From assembly GCF_045679555.1 (NCBI RefSeq), contig NC_092122.1, positions 12,265,043-12,329,042 on the forward strand: 64,000 bases of DNA, given 5' to 3'. The stretch is from Salvelinus alpinus. Its lineage: Eukaryota; Chordata; Actinopteri; Salmoniformes; Salmonidae. Positions within the stretch are counted from its first letter, which is position 1. Each line of letters opens with the position of its first letter. The position numbers and the translations under genes were made by a program. The notes under the pieces were generated by a model. The model was not told the DNA's origin, did no database searches, and saw nothing but the letters and a program-made list of their open reading frames with translations. Shown one piece after another: positions 22,201 to 34,814 of the stretch.

Positions 22201-23175
22201 TGGGTTGAGTCACTGACGTGATCTTCCTGTCTGGGTTGGCGCCCCCCCTTGGGTTGTGCCGTGGCGGAGATCTTTGTGGGCTATACTCGGCCTTGTCTCA
22301 GGATGGTAAGTTGGTGGTTGAAGATATCCCTCTAGTGGTGTGGGGGCTGTGCTTTGGCAAAGTGGGTGGGGTTATATCCTTCCTGTTTGGCCCTGTCCGG
22401 GGGTATCATCGGATGGGGCCACAGTGTCTCCTGACCCCTCCTGTCTCAGCCTCCAGTATTTATGCTGCATTAGTTTATGTGTCGGGGGGCTAGGGTCAGT
22501 TTGTTATATCTGGAGTACTTCTCCTGTCTTATCCGGTGTCCTGTGTGAATTTAAGTATGCTCTCTCTCCTTCTCTCTCTCTTTCTCTTTTTCTTTCTCTC
22601 TCTCGGAGGACCTGAGCCCTAGGACCATGCCTCAGGACGACCTGGCATGATGACTCCTTGCTGTCCCCAGTCCACCTGGCCGTGCTGCTGCTCCAGTTTC
22701 AACTGTTCTGCCTGCGGCTATGGAACCCTGACCTGTTCACCGGACGTGCTACCTGTCCCAGACCTGCTGTTTTCAACTCTCTAGAGACCGCAGGAGCGGT
22801 AGAGATACTGTTAATGATCGGCTATGAAATGCCAACTGACATTTACTCCTGAGGTGCTGACTTGCTGCACCCTCGACAACTACTGTGATTATTATTATTT
22901 GACCATGCTGGTCATTTATGAACATTTGAACATCTTGGCCATGTTCTGTTATAATCTCCACCCGGCACAGACAGAAGAGGACTGGCCACCCCTCATAGTC
23001 TGGTTCCTCTCTAGGTTTCTTCCTAGGTTTTGGCCTTTCTAGGGAGTTTTTCCTAGCCACCGTGCTTCTACACCTGCATTGCTTGCTGTTTGGGGTTTTA
23101 GGCTGGGTTTCTGTACAGCACTTTGAGATATCAGCTGATGTACGAAGGGCTATATAAATACATTTGATTTGATAT

Positions 23176-23215
23176 AGTAGTCATAGCCTGCTTCCCGTCA
23201 GTAAGATGTGAAACC
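23176..23215 (+). repeat. Local duplication, last segment
   Basis: GTAGTCATAGCCTGCTTCCC and GTCAGTAAGAT match 35446-35475. It marks the right flank of the LINE insertion. Confidence 0.75.
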
Positions 23216-23286
23216 CATGTGATTGACATATGCTATTACTCAACCTAGACAATCATAAATGAACATGGTGACTTCTGTGTTCGAAG

Positions 23287-23434
23287 TAGCCTGCATGACT
23301 CGTATGGTGCTGAAGCACCTCCAGGTTGCCTTGAAGACCAGGAGGCGCTGGTATGATAGAGAACACCCTCTAGTGGTGGAGGTGGATGAGTGCCTGGCAG
23401 ACTTCTGGGCCGAAACCTGCGCTGACACAGCAGG
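23287..23434 (+). CDS. Possible exon of an unidentified gene
   Basis: A 148-bp segment between TTCTGTGTTCGAAG and the donor GTGAGAAGG. One frame is open and protein-like: MTRMVLKHLQVALKTRRRWY, then EHPLVVEVDECLADFWAETC. It has balanced composition with Trp, Cys and charged residues and no resemblance to a repeat that I know. It may belong with the terminal-exon candidate at 24.8-25.4 kb on the same strand. I do not recognise the family, and the acceptor is only moderate. Confidence 0.4.
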
Positions 23435-23627
23435 GTGAGAAGGATGTCCTGTCCCCCTACCTCTCCTCTGCTTCTGGTTCTGCTAACTACTTCTTTACCA
23501 TAACCCCACTAATAGGAATCCATTCAAATTGAGGACATAATCCATAATCCATAATTTGTCCTGTTATTTACAGTCTATGCATTGTCTTCCTCCCTCCATC
23601 TCTCCTCAATAGTTCCCATTATATACA

Positions 23628-23806
23628 GCACCGGCGGCTGGTGGCACCTTACTTAGGGAGGACGGGCTCATAGTAATGGCTGGAACAGAAGAAATTTGAA
23701 TGGTATCGAACACAGCAAATGCATTGTTTTCATGTGTTTGATACCATTCCATTCACTCCATTCCAGCCATTATTATGAGCCGTCCTCCCCTCAGCAGCCT
23801 CCTGTG
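23628..23806. mobile_element. Palindromic salmonid-type MITE
   Basis: Left GGCGGCTGGTGGCACC and right CAGCAGCCTCCTGTGA mirror each other loosely. Inside, TAATGGCTGGAACAG...GAATGGTATCGAACACA faces TGTTTGATACCATTC...CATTCCAGCCATTA. About 180 bp, no ORF. Confidence 0.7.
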
Positions 23807-23830
23807 ATATACAGGTAACTTCCAAAATAA

Positions 23831-24160
23831 CGGCCTCCCGAGTGGCGTAGCGGTCTAAGGCTCTACAGTGCTTGAGGCATCACTACAGATGTACTTGTCC
23901 CTTCATGCTCTAGCGACTCCTGTGGCGGGCTGGGCACATGCACGCTGACATGGTCGCCAGGTGTACGGTGTTACTTACGACACATTGGTGCGGCTGGCAT
24001 TCGGGTTAAACGAGCAGTGTGTCAAGTAGCAGTTCGGCTTGGCAGGGTCGTGTTTCAGAGGACGCATGGCTCTCGACCTTCGCCTCTCCCGAGTCCGTAC
24101 GGGAGTTGCAGCGATGGGACAAGACTGTAACTACCAATTGGGGTGAAAAAAGGGTAAAAA
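23831..24160 (+). mobile_element. SlmI-type SINE (tRNA-Leu-like head)
   Basis: Begins CGGCCTCCCGAGTGGCGTAG with A box TGGCGTAGCGGTCTAAGGC and a degraded B box. The body includes TTGGTGCGGCTGGCATTCGG, GTTCGGCTTGGCAGGGTCGT and CTCCCGAGTCCGTACGGGAG, ending in an A-rich tail (GGGTGAAAAAAGGGTAAAAA). This family is known from salmonids and allies. Confidence 0.85.
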
Positions 24161-24811
24161 GCACAAAAGAAACTAAACAGAAAAACTTGGTCATTATCTC
24201 AGGTTCTAATTAGGAGTGCTACCACCCCCTTTCACACTTTAATTCTAAATGTTATTTGTCCCTCAGCATTAATCCACAGGATAAAATCAGTACTAGGTTG
24301 TTTGTCCATCTGTGTCTGCCTTTGCTGTGTGTTTTTTAATCCAGTGGTTGTGTGTTTTTTGCTCTGTGCTGTGGACTTGCGATTGTGTCTATTTAAATAT
24401 CCCAATGGAGGCAGGCTTCTGTGTCAGGACCACAGTAATACAAAGAGTAGAGAGGCTGTTGAACTGCTGCAGAGAGCTCTTGACCTGTAAATGTGCTTCC
24501 TGGGGTCTGATCACACACTGACCAGAGACTTACAACAGTAAGACCCAGTGCAGGATTGAAAGTTCAGCCACACCTCAAACAGCAACTGGGTTGGTCAAGG
24601 AATATCTGACCGATGCAATCGCTTGCCAAATGATAAACACTGCATATTGAACATAAACTATAGCAAACTGCAAAACATGAGGTCTAGACTGGATTTGCTT
24701 GTTGTGTCCCAGGACCTCAAGAAAAGAATCTTAAACTAACAGAGTTGAACTTTGTCCTTTTAGGGTTTTAAACACAGAATCCAGGTGACCTTTGATCCCT
24801 TGTGTCCCCAG

Positions 24812-25479
24812 GTCCAGACCCCTCTCCCACCTCTCCACTAGGAGACTAAGCAGTGGGACCAGACCCAACACAGCCGCACCCCTCCACTCCAACCTGGCCT
24901 GGTACAGGGGCACCACACACACCCTTCTGGACCCATCCGTAAACAGATCCCTGTCAGCCCCATCCAGCAAGACCCTCCACACACAGCCAGAACCAGATTC
25001 AGATCAGGAACCAGCCAAGAACCAGAACGAAAACCACTGACAGAACCACCTGTCTTCTCCCAGGCCCTGGCCTGCCTTCCAGACCATAGTGTTCAGGCCA
25101 CAGACTGACATCAGAAACTTGATCTTAGAACTCAAACCCAGACCTGCTTCAGCACCGGGCTTTCGTTACATAGACAGGACCCGAGTGCTGCATAGGGCAG
25201 GCTGGTGCCACCGACCAGGCAGGTACGTTCTAGAAGAACGGACAGTCATAACATTGAAAAGAGAGATTGGATTCCCCCTGCACACACAGAGAAGCACACC
25301 ACTGGTGAGACAGACAGGCCAGGGACAGGGAGGAGAGACAGTCTTATTCCGCCAGTTGGTGCTACAGACCATACTCTCACCGTGACCACTGTTTTTCATG
25401 TAGTCTTTGAACTGCTATTGTTTAACCACTTTTGATACCAACCCTATTTTTGTTTGAGATCTATTAAAATATTTATGTT
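24812..25479 (+). CDS. Possible terminal exon(s) of an unidentified gene
   Basis: An acceptor (CTTGTGTCCCCAG) precedes 24812. The frame reads STRRLSSGTRPNTAAPLHSN ... DPSVNRSLSAPSSK to a stop at 25038-25040. The same frame is open again from 25041 to 25385, with TDIRNLILELKPRPASAPGF and RYVLEERTVITLKREIGF, ending at TGA 25383. A second acceptor-like CTGTCTTCTCCCAG ends at 25063. ATTAAA at 25464-25469 is a plausible poly(A) signal. So there may be two alternative last exons, or one exon with a stop. I recognise no domain. It lies downstream of the 23.3 kb exon candidate. 24180-24811 shows nothing else convincing. Confidence 0.35.
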
Positions 25480-25588
25480 TTGCAATACGTTCTTCTGATA
25501 AATGTCCCTATACGGACAATTGATTAATTCAAGATATCGAATCCAACCTTTGTTTTCTGTATAGTTGGCTCAAAACGTTGGTATAATG

Positions 25589-26636
25589 TACAGTACCAGT
25601 AAAACGTTTAGACACACCTACTCATTCTAGGGATTTTCTTTTTCTTTTTCTTTCTACATTGTAGAATAATAGTGAAGACATCAAAACTAGAGTTGCCTCT
25701 GCTGCAGAGGATTTGTTCATTAGAGTTACCAGTCTCAGAAATTGCAGCACTAATAAATGCTTCACAGAGTTCAAGTAACAGGCACATCTCAACATCACCT
25801 GTTCAGAGGAGACTACGTGAATCAGGCCTTCATGGTCGAATTGCTGCAAAGAAACCACTACTAAAGGACACCAGTAAGAAGACGAGACTTGCTTGGGCCA
25901 AGAAACACGAGCAATGGACATTAGACCTGTGGACATTTTTCCTTTGGTCTGATGAGTCCAAATTTGAGATTTTTGGTTCCAAACGCTGTCTTTGTGAGAC
26001 GCAGAGTAGGTGAACGGATGATCTCCACTTGTGTGGTTCCCACCGTGAAGCATGGAGGAGGAGGTATGGGGGTGCTTTGCTGGTGACACTGTCAGTGATT
26101 TATTTAGAATTCAAGGCACACTTAACCAGCTTGGCTACCACAGCATTCTGCAGCGATACGCCATTCCATATGGTTTGCGCTTAGTGGGACTATCATTTGT
26201 TTTTCAAAAGGACAATGACCCAACACATCTCCAGGCTGTGTAAGAGTTATTTGACCAAGAAGGAGAGTGATGGAGTGTTGCATCAGATGACCTGGCCTCT
26301 ACAATCACCCGACCTCAACCCAATTGAGATTGTTTGGGATGAGTTGGACCTCAGAGTGAAGGAAAAGCAGCCAACAAGTGCTCAGCATATGTTGGAACTC
26401 CTTCAAGACTGTTGGAAAAGCATTCAGGGTGAAGCTGATTGAGAGACTGCCAAGAGTGTACAAAGTAACAAAATATATTTTGACTTGTTTAACACTTTTT
26501 TGGTTACTACATGATTCCATATGTGTTGTTTCATAGTTTTGATGTCTTCACTATTATTCTACAATGTAGAAAATAGTAAAAATAAAGGAAAACCCTTGAA
26601 TGAGTAGGTGTGTCCAAACTTTTGACTGGTACTGTA
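25589..26636 (+). mobile_element. Tc1-like transposon with both ends
   Basis: Ends TACAGTACCAGT (25589) and ACTGGTACTGTA (26636), with inner inverted blocks AGTGAAGACATCAAAACTA / TAGTTTTGATGTCTTCACT. 1048 bp. Transposase on the plus strand is in pieces: [33 protein letters not shown] (second catalytic region), [18 protein letters not shown] (third). Several frame breaks and stops, and the N-terminus is partly missing. Inactive, but both ends are present. Confidence 0.9.
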
Positions 26637-26924
26637 TGTTGTGAAAGATGTAGATGGGATCCTGCCTAGAAGACAATACTTGTAGTACTTTTAGTAACCA
26701 AAAGAGAGTGATGTTATCAACCATTGTAAGCACTAGTAAATGGATATCTGTCAATTCTCCACACACAACAATGTGAGGGAAGACATTCATTGAGCAACAT
26801 GTTACAGATGCTGTGAAGTAGAACCTTCCCCCTAAGTAAGCTGGTTTGGACTTTACCATGTGGTGTAATGTAGAGTTAGTGTAATGAGATCTGAGGTCTG
26901 TATGTACTTCTCTTTACTATATAT
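26637..26924. other. Gene-free interval
   Basis: No gene or known repeat seen. Confidence 0.5.
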
Positions 26925-27386
26925 ATTTTTGACAACTCTTACTTTTATCTACTAACCAAAAAAAGTGTTCAACAAATCAACATTTATTTTATATTTGAGT
27001 TTCTTCAAAGTAGCCAACATTTTCCTTGATGACAGCTTTACACACTCTTGGCATTCTCTCAATAGGTAGTCACCTGGAATGCATTTCAATTAAAAGGTGT
27101 GCCTTGTTAAAAGTGCCAGGATAACGCTACCTGCCCCAAAGCATAGTGCCAACTGTAAAGTTTGTTGGAGGAGGAATAATGGACTAGGGCTGTTTTTCAT
27201 GGTTCAGGCTCGGCCCCTTAATTCCAGTGAAGGGAAATCTTAATGCTACAGCATACAATGACATTCTAGATGATTCTGTGCTTCCAACTTTGTGGCAACA
27301 TTTTGGGAAGGGACTTTCCTGTTTCAGCATGACACTGCCCCCGTGCACAAAGCAATGTTTATATAGAAATGGTTTGTTGAGATTGG
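26925..27386 (+). mobile_element. Tc1-like composite fragment, left part
   Basis: 26940-27118 matches the subterminal part of a salmonid Tc1 (TTCTTCAAAGTAGCCAACAT, GCACACTCTT-like, GTGTGCCTTGTTAAAAGT). From about 27120 a second Tc1 transposase segment runs on the plus strand ([28 protein letters not shown]). The reading continues at 32634 after a Gypsy element. Confidence 0.75.
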
Positions 27387-27892
27387 TGTCAGGTTTTGGC
27401 CAAGACTGTTCGGGTTTTGGTCACTAGATGTCCCCATTGCACCTTTTTTGTACCTTTTGTTTTTCTTGCTCTTATTATTGTTTGCACCTGTAGGTCATTC
27501 CATTGTTAGTATTTAAACCCTGTGTGTTCCTCAGTTCCTTGCTCAGTGTTTGTAAGTTAGCACCCAGCCCCAGCCCAAGCCTTGTTTTATATAGATATTT
27601 CTCTTGTTGGATTTTCCAGAGGTTCTCTGGTTTAGTTCTTGTGTATTATTTGAGTAGTCTTTTGAGCTTTGTTTTTCCCTGCTGTTTTTTACCACTTTGT
27701 GGAGTTTCTTTTGTATTTTGGAGGATTTCCATTTTGTGCCTCTTGGCTTTATTTTTGGACATTGTGGATTTAGTTTGCTTGCCTGAAGATTTTGTTCTTT
27801 AATTAAACCACCATCTCTAGTACTGCTGTGTCTGCCTCATCTTCTGGGTTCTGACGATTATTAGTGACTGTTTCTCGCACCGGGTCCTGACA
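27387..27892 (+). repeat. 5' LTR of Gypsy element
   Basis: TATA-like ATTTAAA near 27512 and poly(A)-like AATTAAA near 27801. Apart from the two differences noted it equals 32123-32628. Confidence 0.93.
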
Positions 27893-27911
27893 GAAACACT
27901 GAGCCATTATA

Positions 27912-28806
27912 ATGAACCCAGAGGCAGCCAGTACCCAGGATCTTTTTTCCATGCTGTCCCACCACGAGGGGACTGTCCAACGCCACGAAGCTGCTCTGGT
28001 TCAGCAAGAGGCCTTAATGGCTAGTTCATCAGATTCAAGTGCCCCTGGCAGTTAACCCCCTGGCTGAACCTCGTCTGCCGCCTCCCCAACGGTTCTCAGG
28101 GGATCCGAGTGTTTGTAAGGGGTTTTTCACACAATGTTCTCTCTCCTTTGAGCTGCAACCATCGTCGTTTCCCACCGACCGGTCCAAGATAGCATATATC
28201 ATCACCCTGCTGTCGGAAAAAGCCCTAGCCTGGGCTACTGCTGTGTGGGATGCCCAAAGTCCCTGCTGTGCCAGCTACTCTACCTTTGCTGAAGAATTCA
28301 AGCGAGTGTTTCAAGGTCCTACCAACGGCCCTGACTCAGCCAAACAGCTCCTGACTCTCCGCCAAGGTCGGCGCAGCGTGACGGACTATGCCATCCAGTT
28401 CCGCACTGTGGCAGCAGCAAGTGGCTGGAACGACGAGGCGCTCACAGTGTGTTTTTTGAAGGGTCTTTCTGACACCATCCAAGATGAACTGGCCACTCGG
28501 GAACCACCGGACAACCTCGAGTCCCTTATCAAGTTGGCTCAACGCATAGACCAGCGTCTGAGAGAGAGAGAACTCAACCGTAGACCGCTCACCCTAGCTC
28601 CTATCGGTTCCAGCTCCGAGTCTCCACCTTTATCCTCGCTGGCTCCACCAGAACCCATGCAGGTTGGACGCATCTCCCAGGCTGAGAGAGACCGCCGGAT
28701 GAGGGAGCGATGCTGTCTATATTGCGGCAAACCGGGCCATTTCCGCTCCACGTGTCCCGGGCTCCAGGGAAACGCACTCTCCCGTGCAGGCCTGGGAGGA
28801 CTGTAA
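27912..28806 (+). pseudogene. Gypsy gag, one frameshift
   Basis: The ATG at 27912 opens MNPEAASTQDLFSMLSHHEG but meets a stop near 28053. The capsid-like frame is one base over and runs from about 28039 to 28806. It contains the retrotransposon gag block (FSGDPSVCKGFFTQCSLSFE; WATAVWDAQ; FAEEFKRVF; LRQGRRSVTDYAIQFR) and a CCHC zinc knuckle, [16 protein letters not shown], at about residue 226 of the 28039 frame. Gag packages the RNA into particles. The N-terminal shift is the only break seen. Confidence 0.88.
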
Positions 28807-31800
28807 CGGGAAACATAACCTCCTCCCATCCATCCAACTCCCGCCTGCTCATTCCAGTTACCCTTTCCTGGGACGACCACGAGTTTTCTCTTCAAGCCTT
28901 GGTAGACTCTGGAGCCGCAGGTAACTTCATGGATGGGGTCTGGGCGAAGGAGAATGGCGTTCCTTCTGAACCTCTAAGTGACCCCATAAGGGTTACTACG
29001 TTGGATAGAAGCCCTTTGGGATCTGGACTTGTCACTCGTGCCACTACCCCCTTGCGACTTTCAGTTTCCCAACACCAGGAAGTGATGAACTTTCATCTGA
29101 TCTCCTGTTCCGAGTTCCCTCTCGTCCTTGGTTATCCCTGGCTTCACAGCCATAACCCTCACATCGACTGGTCTGTGGGCACTATCAAGCAGTGGGGTCC
29201 TACGTGCCAAGCCACTTGTATCTTCCCGAGTTCCCAGAGTTCCCCTTCCGAGTCTCTAGAATCCATCGACCTGTCCCGAGTTCCCGAGTGTTACCATGAC
29301 CTCAAACTGGTATTTAGCAAACAGAGGGCCACCAAACTACCACCCCATAGACCTTACGATTGCACCATCGACCTGTTGCCGGGGACCTGCCCTCCCAGGG
29401 GTCGGATCTTTTCCCTTTCTCCTCCCGAACGAGCTGCTATGGATACCTACATCAAGGACGCTCTGGCAGCAGGCCTCATGCGTCCATCTACCTCGCCGGC
29501 GGGAGCAGGGTTTTTCTTTGTGGCCAAGAAAGACGGTGGATTACGACCTTGCATTGACTACCGGGGACTCAATGCCATAACCGTCCGTAACCGCTACCCG
29601 CTACCCCTTATGGCCACAGCCTTTGAGCTGCTCCAGGAAGCAGTTGTCTTCACTAAGCTTGACCTGCGGAACGCATACCATCTTGTGCGGATCAAACCCG
29701 GGGACGAGTGGAAGACCGCTTTCAACACGCCTACTGGTCACTACGAATACTCGGTGATGCCCTTCGGCCTGACCAACGCTCCGGCTGTGTTCCAAGCGCT
29801 CATAAACGATGTGCTTAGGGATATGCTTAACATCTTCGTGTTTGTTTACTTGGATGACATCCTCATCTTTTCGAGCTCCCTTCAAGAACACACTAAGCAT
29901 GTCAGACAAGTGCTCAAACGCCTCCTAGACAGCCATTTGTACGTTAAGCCGGAAAAGTGTGAATTCCATTCCTCTCGAGTACAATTCCTGGGATTTATAG
30001 TGGAACCCGGTCGAGTCCAGATGGACCCCAAGAAGGTAGGAGCGGTAGCGGATTGGCCCACCCCCAAGTCCGTTAAGGAAGTTCAGCGTTTCCTGGGCTT
30101 CACCAACTTTTACCGCAAGTTCATCAAGAACTTCAGCTCGGTGGCAGCCCCTCTCTCAGCTGTAACCAAGGGTGGCAACACAAGGTTTCTGTGGGGAAGA
30201 GAAGCTGAGACGGCCTTCCAAGGTCTCAAGCAGCGCATCCTCTCTGCTCCCATCCTGACACTACCAACGGCGGATTAACCTTTTGTGGTGGAGGTAGATG
30301 CATCAGAGGTTGGGGTTGGAGCTGTCCTGTCTCAGAGGGGTGAAGACAAGAAGCTTCATCCTTGCGCCTTCTTCTCTCACCGGCTTACCCCGGCCGAGAG
30401 GAATTACGATGTGGGGGATCGTGAACTCCTAGCGGTTAAGATGGCATTGAAGGAATGGAGACACTGGCTCGAGGGGGCTTCTCAACCGTTTCAAGTGCTT
30501 ACGGACCACAAAAATCTGGAGTATATCCAGCAGGCGAAGCGGTTGAACTCCAGACAAGCTCGATGGTCTCTTTTCTTCAGCCGATTTCAGTTTATCCTCA
30601 CCTATAGACCCGGGTCGAAGAATCTCAAACCGGACGCCTTGTCACGAATCTACTCTCCTGCCATTCGAGAAGATACTGACATGACTGTCCTTCCGGCCGC
30701 TAAGATCGTGGCTCCGATCTCGTGGCAAGTGGAGGATACCGTGAAACAAGCTCAAGCCATCGAACCAGGCCCTGGAGGAGGTCCTGCTAATCGGTTGTTT
30801 GTTCCCAAGGCAGCTAGGTCCCAAGTCCTTCTGTGGAGGCACTCCTCTCGCCTCACCTGTCACCCGGGCGTAGGTCGCACCTTGGAGTTCATCCAGCGTA
30901 AGTTCTGGTGGCCCACCATAAAAGAAGACGTTGCCACTTTCGTCAAGGCCTGTTCCGTGTGCTGCCAGGGCAAATCTTCTCACCTCCGCCCTCAAGGACT
31001 CCTTCACCCTTTATCTATTCCCCACCGACCCTGGTCCCATATCTCGTTGGACTTTATTACTGGCCTTCCTCCGTCCCATGGTAATACTACGATCCTAGTC
31101 ATCATCGACAGGTTTTCTAAGGCGGCCAGGTTTGTTCCCTTGACCAAATTACCTTCTGCCAAGGAAACAGCTGAGTTGGTGATTAACCATGTGTTCCGAG
31201 TCTTTGGGATTCCGCAAGATATGGTTTCCGACAGAGGTCCCCAGTTCGCCTCAAGGTTTTGGAAGGCCTTCTGCCAACTCATAGGGGCCACGGCCAGTTT
31301 ATCTTCAGGGTACCATCCGGAGTCCAATGGCCAAACTGAGAGGATGAATCAGGAGCTGGAAACCACCCTCAGATGCATGGTTTCCAACAACCCGTCCACA
31401 TGGTCATCCTTCATTGTTTGGGCCGAGTACGCGCACAACACCTTGTGATCCTCCTCCACTGGTATATCCCCGCATGAGTGTCAGTTTGGCTATGCGCCTC
31501 TATTGTTCCCGGACCAGGAGGCAGAAGTCAGAGTGCCTTCAGCCTCGAGGTTCATCAGACGCTGTCGGCTTACGTGGAAGAAGGCACGTCTTAATCTTCT
31601 GCGTTCCTCTCAGCAGTACCAACGACAAGCCAACAGACGTCGCCGTCCCGGTCCTACCCTGTACCCCGGCCAGAGAGTATGGCTCTCAACTAAGAACTTA
31701 CCACTACGGGTGGAGTCTCGCAAGCTGTCCCAGAGGTTCATCGGTCCCTTTAAGATTGCCAGGAGAGTCAATCCCGTTACTTTTCGCCTGCACTTACCCA

Positions 31801-32111
31801 GATCCCTTAAGATCAATCCAACATTTCACATTTCTTTATTAAAACCTGTTGTTTTTTCTCCCCTTATCCCGGCAGGCAGACCTCCCCCTCCGCCCCGTGT
31901 CATCGGTGGCCAGTCGGCTTATACCGTCCACCGGATACTGGATTCCCGCCGGGTGCAGCGGTCCTGGCAGTATCTGGTGGACTGGGAAGGCTACGGTCCC
32001 GAGGAGCGCTCCTGGGTTCCTGCCAAGGACATACTGGACCCTGACCTCATTCGTCAGTTCAGGACCCTCCACCCTGAGAAGGCTGGTAGGAACGTCAGGA
32101 GCCGTTCCTAG
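28710..32111 (+). pseudogene. Gypsy pol: protease, RT, RNase H, integrase, chromodomain
   Basis: One frame (overlapping the gag end) with two in-frame stops, at 30276-30278 between RT and RNase H, and at 31446-31448 late in integrase. Domains in order: aspartic protease ([12 protein letters not shown], about 28899); RT ([37 protein letters not shown] with the YLDD site near 29850, [12 protein letters not shown]); RNase H ([26 protein letters not shown]); integrase with zinc-binding HHCC region ([13 protein letters not shown]...CSVCCQGK) and DDE residues ([42 protein letters not shown]); C-terminal chromodomain ([29 protein letters not shown]) ending at TAG 32109. Chromodomains steer integration to particular chromatin. 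Confidence 0.93.
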
Positions 32112-32122
32112 GAGGGGGATTC

Positions 32123-32628
32123 TGTCAGGTTTTGGCCAAGACTGTTCGGGTTTTGGTCACTAGATGTCCCCATTGCACCTTTTTTGTACCTTTTGTTTTT
32201 CTTGCTCTTATTATTGTTTGCACCTGTAGGTCATTCCATTGTTAGTATTTAAACCCTGTGTGTTCCTCAGTTCCTTGCTCAGTGTTTGTAAGTTAGCACC
32301 CAGCCCCAGCCCAAGCCTTGTTTTATATAGATATTTCTCTTGTTGGATTTTCCAGAGGTTCTCTGGTTTAGTTCTTGTGTATTATTTGAGTAGTCTTTTG
32401 AGGTTTGTTTTTCCCTGCTGTTTTTTACCACTTTGTAGAGTTTCTTTTGTATTTTGGAGGATTTCCATTTTGTGCCTCTTGGCTTTATTTTTGGACATTG
32501 TGGATTTAGTTTGCTTGCCTGAAGATTTTGTTCTTTAATTAAACCACCATCTCTAGTACTGCTGTGTCTGCCTCATCTTCTGGGTTCTGACGATTATTAG
32601 TGACTGTTTCTCGCACCGGGTCCTGACA
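32123..32628 (+). repeat. 3' LTR of Gypsy element
   Basis: See 5' LTR; follows the polypurine tract and abuts the ATTGG duplication. Confidence 0.93.
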
Positions 32629-32880
32629 ATTGGTATGGAAGAACTTGACTGGCCTGCACAGAGTCATGACCTCAACCCCATCGAACATCTTTGGGATGAA
32701 TTGGAACACCTTAATCGGCCAACATCAGTGATGTAATGCTCTTGTGGCTGAATGGAAGCATGTTCCAACATCTAGTGGAAATCCTTCCCAGAAGAGTAGA
32801 GGATGTTATAGCAGCAAAGGGGGGACCAACTCCATAGTAATACCCATGATTTTGGAATGAGATGTTCCACGAGCAGGTGT
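32629..32880 (+). mobile_element. Tc1-like composite fragment, right part
   Basis: Continues the transposase begun at 27120-27386: [20 protein letters not shown] (third catalytic region), followed by stops and the salmonid Tc1 3' segment GTAATACCCATGATTTTGGA and ATGAGATGTTCCACGAGCAG. Degenerate. Confidence 0.85.
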
Positions 32881-32889
32881 TTAGCAGTT

Positions 32890-33640
32890 ACATCGGTGGG
32901 ACCTGGTGGCAATAAATTAATAAAACCAAAAGCTTACCTTGACTTGGAAGAGTTCCAGTGTTGGATAGCCATAGTCAGCTAGCTAACATAGCATCTCTCT
33001 GTTTGAGCCGGGTGTTTGAGTAGGCTAAACTAGCAAGCTGCATTCTCTAGCTACCGTTAAGTGAAAGTGAAATTAACAACAACAAAAAATACAACCAAAT
33101 GTAACTATCTCTTGCACTCTCTCTTGCTTATCCTTCATTTTGGAAGAAATGTATTTGTTAAAAACTGTTCAACTATTGTCTTTCTTTCTCTTCGAGTCAA
33201 CTACTCACCACATTTAATGCACTGCAATGCTAGCTAGCTGTAGCTTGTGCTTTCAGTACTAGATTAATTCTCTGATATTTTGACTGGGTGGACAACATGT
33301 CAGTTCATGCTGCAAGAGCTCTGATAGGTCCGGAAGTTGCCATAATTAATGTGGAAGTCTGTGGAAGTGGGTGAGAACCGTTATCCTCCTACGTTTTGAA
33401 TTGAAGTCAATGTACCAAGAGGAGGACAGAAGCTAGCTGCCCTCCGGGTACACCATGGTGCTAACCTGCATAGTGCTGCTGAGGCTACTGTAGACCTTCA
33501 TTGCAAAACAGTGTGTTTTAATAAATTATTTGCTGACGTATATTTAGTGTAGTTTTATCTAAAAATAATAACTTTCAAGGTTTCACTATTTTTAGAGAAT
33601 GGTCCTCCCCTTACTCCTCTGAGGAGCCTCCACTACTTTG
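32890..33640 (-). mobile_element. Non-autonomous hAT-like element
   Basis: The right end reads TCCTCTGAGGAGCCTCCACT, so on the minus strand it starts AGTGGAGGCTCCTCAGAGGA, as in a frequent salmonid hAT-type element. Interior blocks: AAAACACACTGTTTTGCAAT, CACCATGGTGTACCCGG and the GCTAGCTA-rich part, all on the minus strand. The left edge is not clear. No ORF. Confidence 0.6.
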
Positions 33641-34626
<986 letters not shown>

Positions 34627-34814
34627 CTGTTTATCCATTAATAATGAAATGGCAATTATTTTAATGTCACTCCTAGTCTATCTTAAAAGTGTTAAGTGTA
34701 TTGGTTACAGTACATGTCAAGGGCTGCTAGCATGAACCTTCTCACCCATTTTCTCCCAACCTGGCCTATTGTGTGTAATGTAATAGACCTAAGTTGGCAA
34801 CACTTACGTTCAAT

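Larger units (their letters stand above)
16080..23172 (+). mobile_element. Near full-length CR1/L2-clade LINE, interrupted
   Basis: A non-LTR retrotransposon with 5' UTR (16080-16280), ORF1 with an SGNH esterase domain, ORF2 with endonuclease and RT, a long 3' UTR containing a CT-rich tract (22551-22606), and a tail of the type GGGCTATATAAATACATTTG plus ATTTGAT. Esterase ORF1s are known in CR1-group LINEs. The ends were set by comparison with the unoccupied duplicate at 35.44-35.46 kb. A 1.74 kb LTR element (17786-19523) splits ORF2. Without it the LINE is about 5.35 kb. Confidence 0.85.
27387..32628 (+). mobile_element. Ty3/Gypsy LTR retrotransposon with chromodomain, nearly complete
   Basis: 5242 bp. 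Two 506-bp LTRs (27387-27892 and 32123-32628) begin TGTCAGG and end CCTGACA. By eye they differ at two positions (C/G near 27666 against 32402, G/A near 27711 against 32447). Target duplication ATTGG at 27382-27386 and 32629-32633. A polypurine tract, AGGAGGGGGATTC, abuts the 3' LTR. Internal order gag, protease, RT, RNase H, integrase, chromodomain is that of a chromovirus-like Gypsy. Low LTR divergence suggests recent insertion. One gag frameshift and two stop codons in pol would prevent full-length products. Confidence 0.95.

Noticed and set aside
27503-27802. 99-residue Phe/Leu/Cys-rich membrane-like frame (also 32239-32538)
   Set aside because: It lies wholly within the Gypsy LTRs and appears twice because the LTR does; probably not coding.
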